Assembly (NCBI GenBank): GCA_032622095.1
Contig: CP136064.1
Location: 147,314,864-147,378,863 of the forward strand
Direction: 5' to 3'
Source of the DNA: Siphonodentalium dalli
Lineage: Eukaryota; Mollusca; Scaphopoda; Gadilida; Siphonodentaliidae
Length of the DNA: 64,000 nucleotides
Shown: piece by piece, positions 59,621 to 64,000 of the stretch
How positions within the stretch are numbered: the first letter of the stretch is position 1
How the letters are laid out: each line of letters begins with the position of its first letter
The notes under the pieces: model-generated
Databases searched by the model: none
What the model was told of the DNA's origin: nothing
The model's input: the letters and a program-made list of their open reading frames with translations, nothing else
Made by a program: the position numbers and the translations under genes

Positions 59621-60434
59621 ACGGAGCCCCGTAAGTCCCACTTGCGATACTTTTTTTTATCTCGTTTAAACGAGATAATATCTTGCAATACTTTTTTTTA
59701 TCTCGTTTAAACGAGATAATATCTTGCCATACTTGTTTTTATCTCGTTTAAACGAGATAATATCTTGCTATACTTTTTTTTATCTCGTTTAAACGAGATA
59801 ATATCTTGCCATACTTTTTTTTATCTCGTTTAAACGAGATAATATCTTGCAATACTTTTTTTTATCTCGTTTAAACGAGATAATATCTTGCGATACTTTT
59901 TTTATATCGTTTAAACGAGATAATATCTCGTTTAACCTCTTCGCTGCTATGACGTCCGTATCTATTACGGACGTAAAAGTGCACGCCGTGTGCTATATGG
60001 TCCGTAGGTACTACGGACCTACTTCAGCACACTAGAAGTAGGCCATTATACATAACTGGAACTCAGAGATTAGTGCATCGGAATAACTGTATCTCGACGT
60101 TTCAAACAGTGTATGATGTTACACGATTGTGAACAATAATAGCCTTTCAGCTGAGTCACTTTTATGGTTCTTTTGACATTCCCGCTATATTTTCCCATTG
60201 GAAAATGCCAATAACGTCAACAGCCCAGCACACGACGTCATAACGTCATTTAGCAGCGAAGAGGTTAAACGAGATAAAAAAAATATCGCAACATATTATC
60301 TCGTTTAAACGAGATAAAAAAAAGTATTGCAAGATATTATCTCGTTTAAACGAGATAAAAATAAGTATGGCAAGATATTACCTCGTTTAAACGAGATAAA
60401 AAAAAGTGTCGCAAGTGGAACTTACGGGGCTCCG
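59621..60434. mobile_element. TIR element built of 41-bp palindromic units, 9-bp duplication
   Basis: Ends ACGGAGCCCCGTAAGT and CCACTTGCGA are inverted at the right (TCGCAAGTGG, then ACTTACGGGGCTCCG). TAGTTTTTT flanks at 59612-59620 and 60435-60443. The left half has seven 41-bp units containing ATCTCGTTTAAACGAGAT at 59661, 59702, 59743, 59784, 59825, 59866 and 59907 (the last degenerate). The right half has three in inverse orientation. Without the insertion at 59936-60264 it would be about 480 bp. The duplication could be read as 8 or 9 bp; superfamily not assigned. Confidence 0.9.
59936..60264. mobile_element. piggyBac-type MITE inserted in a palindrome centre
   Basis: Ends CCTCTTCGCTGCTA and TAGCAGCGAAGAGG are perfect 14-bp TIRs, with ATGACGT nearby on both sides. 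TTAA flanks both ends (59932-59935 and 60265-60268). TTAA insertion with CCY-type ends is diagnostic for piggyBac-like elements; Kolobok also uses TTAA but has different ends. The left flank ATATCTCGTTTAA and right flank TTAAACGAGATAA rejoin to one palindromic unit if the insert is removed. Internal hairpins (GTCCGTA...TACGGAC and GGTCCGTAGGTACTACGG...) lie near the left end. It encodes no transposase. Confidence 0.9.
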
Positions 60435-61259
60435 TAGTTTTTTCAAAGATCTTTCTTGATATATTTTTGATAACAATTTAATTTATACCAAAAAGAAGGA
60501 ATTTAATCATATATATTATACTTCTGTTATCGGTTTCGTAACTTTCGCTATCGATATTTCACACCATTATTTGAACAGTTCGAGAACAGTCACCTCGACT
60601 ATGGAAACATTCAGAATGATCGGTTTCCTATACATATAAGTTTGTGACATTGCACATCGGTACCATAAAATGATTGACTCGTTTGGTTTCCGAATTGTTT
60701 GCTAGCTTTAGATGAGGGAAATTCTTAGATATGCATTAATTTGAATTCGGCTCTCTGCGAAGAACCAGATAGGTTCTTGACGAAAAACCGATCTGGTTCT
60801 TCGCGGAGAACCAAATTGGGCTTTTCGGTTCTTGGAATTGTCCCGGATGATTAGGTTCTTCGCGAAGAACCAAGACAATTGATCAAAATCCAGGAAAATT
60901 TTACGTGGAACGAACTGGTTCATTTGAAGAACCAAATAGCTTAGTTGGTTCCGCCACTGGGACAGTTTGGTAATTATAGTAATTGTAACACAGTTGTAGA
61001 ACCAAAATGTTGGTTCTTGGTAACAATTTTGATTCTTCATTTGCTTCTTCAATGATGTAAAACATATTACTTATTTGGTTCTTCGTAAACCATTTGGTTC
61101 TTTGTCAGCCAAGATCCAATTGGTTCTTTGTTTGGTTATTCAATAAATGGGTAAAGAACCAATTGGTTCTTCGACTGTGAAGAACCAACTCTATTGGTTC
61201 CGCCAGAGGGACAGTTTTTAGAACCAACTTAACTTATTTGGTTCTAGTTTGCATGCGGT

Positions 61260-61970
61260 CGCTCGATGAAAATTGATATTTCCACTGCATGCTAGTCATT
61301 CGTGAAATAATTATGACATTCACTCAAAAAACAATGGTACAATAGGCCTACATGTATGTGACATTGGTTGTTGACCATTCGCAGTATGTCTCTCCCTTAA
61401 GGTGTTGATGTGGTTGCCTATTTGGTATGCAGTGCCCATCCTGATATCGCCAAGCTATTGTCAACAATATAATCCTCGACTTTTCAAACTCATATATCGT
61501 ATATATGTTCGGTGTCGTAATCCCTATCTCGTCTTGCATATGTGGTGTCTATAGACGCAAGAGATTTGATTGCTGAATGGAATAATCGCATATAGTAATT
61601 CCTTCACACTAAGTTCGTGCCTGTAGTACGATTGTTTTAAATTGTCGTCTTTGTGTGTAGTATCTCCACATTGTCAAGAAGAAATAACCTTTACACATAC
61701 ATGGTTATATATGCCTTTGTGACCTTCGTTCATACGAGGTTCATATGCGTTTGTCGTCGTGCATGTATACTTTTGATGACCGAAAAACGAATACTTTCTC
61801 AGAACCCCGTGGTTATTTGAGGCCTGCATGAATACATTCTCGCGTGTGCTACATCATGCATGCATTCCGGTTCCGGGGTCAAAATTGGTTGATAACTAAA
61901 AGGACATGGTTCGTTGAACCCCAAAATTATGTATGCATTATTTTGTAAGAGGTATCGCGAAATATACATA
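61260..61970. other. No gene recognised
   Basis: AT-rich intergenic sequence with no supported feature. Confidence 0.4.
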
Positions 61971-61974
61971 TTTA

Positions 61975-62155
61975 TTATGCCAGCTGTTGTGATTAGCCAA
62001 TCAGCGTCGATAAATAGTGACGTCATATGAACCCATATCAGGTCAGTGACCCCATATGAAATCATTATTATGTCAGCTCTTGCAATTATCCAATCAGCGT
62101 CGATATATAGTGACGGTATATGAACCCATATTAGGTCGGTGACCTAATATGAAAT
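61975..62155 (+). repeat. 95-bp tandem pair with CCAAT and CRE-like sites
   Basis: CCAATCAGCGTCGATAAATA, then GTGACGTCATATGAACCC, is repeated about 95 bp on (CCAATCAGCGTCGATATATA, then GTGACGGTATATGAACCC). CCAAT, TGACGTCA and a TATA-like stretch in order resemble a promoter. No transcript or reading frame follows, so this may be a transposon's own regulatory block or coincidence. Confidence 0.6.
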
Positions 62156-63090
62156 TAATATTAGGTGCTTATCCGCCATCTTTTTTTTTCATATATATAT
62201 ATTTTTGATATATTTTGCCGCCAAGAAAGGGGATATCTATCAGAAATAATTTTCTGTGAATTTAAAAACATAGTACCATGTACCAAAACCTGCATGCGAT
62301 ATATTTGAGGAATTCTAAAGACTCATAAATTAACTATCAAACTCAACAAGTTGTCCTACTTCTGGTGATTAGCCATTGACTCAATGCGTTGACGTTCAAC
62401 GCCCATGACGCGTCATTGTGACGTTACATAAGTTAATGGCCATAGACGACACATTTATCTGACCAAATTACAATAAATTACAGCGACGATTAATTAAAGG
62501 GATATGCTGGATTTTTTCCGCGAGATCAATATTAGGCTCGGCCTACGGCCTCGCCTAATATTGATCTCACTTCGCCTCACATGACACCATATCCGACCAC
62601 TAAGCGTCCCGTAACGTATAATATTAGGTGCTTATCCACCATCTTGTTTTTCAGAAACTCTGTCGCCTCGGGGATATTTTTGATGTATTTTGGCGCCAAG
62701 AAAGGGGATATCTTAAATCACTTTCTGCGAATTTAAAGACATAGTATAATGTACCAAAACCTGCATGCGATATATATATTTGAGGAATTCTAAAGACTCA
62801 TAAATTAACTATCAAACTCAACAAGTTGTCCTACTTCTGGTTATTAGCCATTGACTCAATGCGTTGACGTTCAACGCCCATGTCGCGTCACTGTGACGTT
62901 ACATAAGTTAATGGAAATAGACGACACATTTAACTTACCAAATTACAATAAATTACAGCGACGATTAAATTAAAGGAATAAGCTGGATTTTGTCCACTCC
63001 ACTGACATAATAAATACGTTACTGGACGCTTAGTGGTCGGATATGGTGTCATAGGAGGCTCAGCGAGATCAATATTAGACTCGGCATATG
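62156..63090. repeat. 473-bp tandem duplication with inverted tail
   Basis: TTAGGTGCTTATCCRCCATC starts copies at 62161 and 62634. Both carry GCCAAGAAAGGGGATATC, ACCAAAACCTGCATGCG, TTGACGTTCAACGCCCATG and AAATTACAGCGACGATTAA. The ends TAATATTGATCTCAC...ACCACTAAGCGTCC (62555-62612) recur inverted at 63020-63078, so the second copy is closed by an inverted version of the first copy's tail. Confidence 0.85.
62522..62568. repeat. 47-bp near-perfect palindrome
   Basis: GAGATCAATATTAGGCTCGG, then CC-TAC-GG, then CCTCGCCTAATATTGATCTC; two mismatches and a 3-base loop. It sits at the join between the two 473-bp copies. Confidence 0.85.
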
Positions 63091-63219
63091 GCGGTCGCAT
63101 ATAAGTTGCACATGTAGACCATTAAAACAACGAGAAAGTATTATTTTAATTGTTTCATAGCGCTATATATATACCTTTTCCGGAAGTCGCATGTTTAGTC
63201 CGAGAGGGTGGATGCCAAG

Positions 63220-63580
63220 ATGGCAGCCAGGGAGTTACTGTATGATCATTGGTGAGGTGGATAGGTACATAGGGAGTTATTTTATGGTCATGAATGGTGT
63301 GAATAAGTATACGATGTGCGACTATATAGCTATGAGTGGGGTGTCCATGGTGAGATGCATAGGTATACAAAGAGTGGCTGTATGGTCATGTGTGAGGTGA
63401 TTCGGTGTACATGGAGTGACTGTACGGTGTATGGTTGTGTGTACCAAGTACGGATGTACCCGATGTGTCTGTATGGGCATTGATGTGGTGTACCTACGTG
63501 TATACCTATTCACCACACCCATAGTCATATAACCACTCGATATATACATATGCAGTCATAGAGTCACTCCATGTATACAT
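63220..63580. repeat. Degenerate minisatellite with an inverted end
   Basis: GTNATGGTCATG, GTGAGGTGNATAGG and TGTACATGGAGTGACTGTA-type units at irregular spacing of about 45-55 bp; from 63490 the motif appears in inverse (CACCACACCCATAGTCATAT, then AACCACTCGATATAT). The family is shared with 38975-39107. His/Thr-rich minus-strand frames are artefacts. Confidence 0.7.
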
Positions 63581-63639
63581 ATACATATCACAAATAGCCA
63601 GTCCGCCCTTCCAGATATACCAATACCCGCACACACGGC

Positions 63640-63775
63640 CACTTTTTTTTCTTGTTAACATTGCTTAAAAGTTGAAGAACATAATAAAAAGGAACAAAAG
63701 TGGAGTAAAGATAAGTCCCAGGGGCGGGTGCAATGGTACCCCTATTGGCTCCCGGACTATAGTTATTCCGTTTCC
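63640..63775 (+). repeat. Module shared with 39655-39800
   Basis: Matching blocks in both places are CCAC-TTTTTT, GTTAACATTGCTTAAAA or GAACATTCCTTAAAAAGTTG, ATAAAAAGGAA, GTGGAGT and AACTCCCGGACTA or GGCTCCCGGACTATAG. In both places the module lies near the minisatellite, suggesting one larger repeat broken up at 39 kb. From 63776 to the window end I see nothing. Confidence 0.55.
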
Positions 63776-64000
63776 GATTCAAGAAGAAAAATAAATACAA
63801 ATGTCGCAATATTTTATCGGAACCCGATCAGCGTGTTCCAAGTTGTAAATTTGGGACTTCAAAGCGTCTTTCTGCGACAAGTAATGCTCATAGAAATGTA
63901 GTTCAGGTATTTATCGACCTATTTCGATACCGGGAAAAATTCAAAAGCCAATATAATATGGTGTATTTTGGAGCGCAAACGTGGATTTCATTTCGTGTAA

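Larger units (their letters stand above)
58600..61250. repeat. Field of AGAACCAA / TTGGTTCT motifs
   Basis: GAAGAACCAA and TTGGTTCTTC recur more than 20 times in both orientations, densest at 58620-58745 and 60745-61245. Longer shared blocks are ACAGTTGTAGAACCAAAAT (58680 and 60993) and CCGCCA...GGGACAGTTT (60953 and 61200). A CACTGTAAGAAAAGAGACAC at about 58615 could be an element end, but I found no inverse partner. The nested elements below sit inside this field. Confidence 0.7.

Noticed and set aside
63155-63549. His/Thr-rich minus-strand frames
   Set aside because: Translations of the minisatellite shared with 38975-39107.

Overview
This is a metazoan, AT-rich, gene-poor window dominated by transposable elements and satellites. 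I recognise no intact host gene. CR1/L2-type LINE fragments, non-autonomous Helitrons, many TIR elements, a tRNA-derived SINE and degenerate CCCTAA telomere-type repeats point to an invertebrate. The mix of repeat types looks like a lophotrochozoan, most likely a mollusc, but that placement is an inference. The long reading frames that do exist are dead reverse-transcriptase pieces or satellite artefacts.

Layout. 1-7.3 kb: empty flank, then a 45-bp satellite (4240-6670) between copies of two dispersed repeat families. 7.3-12.4 kb: two hairpin elements, a tandemly iterated dispersed repeat and one possible exon. 12.5-14.2 kb: a decayed 5'-truncated LINE on +. 14.3-24 kb: dispersed repeats and two ~890-bp TIR elements, each with a 5-bp target duplication and ends beginning CAC (18492-19379 and 22461-23350). 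24.3-25.95 kb: two Helitron-like elements joined head to tail. 26-36.6 kb: mostly featureless, with weak exon candidates and a SINE. 36.6-44.7 kb: a GC-rich hairpin, a LINE on the minus strand, and copies of a composite repeat dense in GCCAT/ATGGC motifs, two of them in inverted orientation. 44.9-49.8 kb: a CACTA-like element with CACTG ends and TTAGTCAT/ATGACTAA subterminal repeats. 49.9-54.1 kb: three CR1/L2-type LINE fragments on +. 55.4-56.1 kb: a TIR element with a 9-bp target duplication. 57.4-58.1 kb: a recent direct repeat and a 58-bp palindrome. 58.6-61.3 kb: a nest of (GAT/GAC)n inside inverted repeats, next to a palindromic 41-bp array whose central TTAA has received a piggyBac-type MITE. 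62-64 kb: duplicated modules and a minisatellite.

No genes here form a pathway; the story is repeat nesting and decay. I found no evidence of a new host system. The best-supported new observations are structural: exact element boundaries with target duplications, the Helitron-Helitron junction, the nested TTAA insertion and the CACTA-like element. Protein calls come from reading translated motifs by eye; no database search was run.
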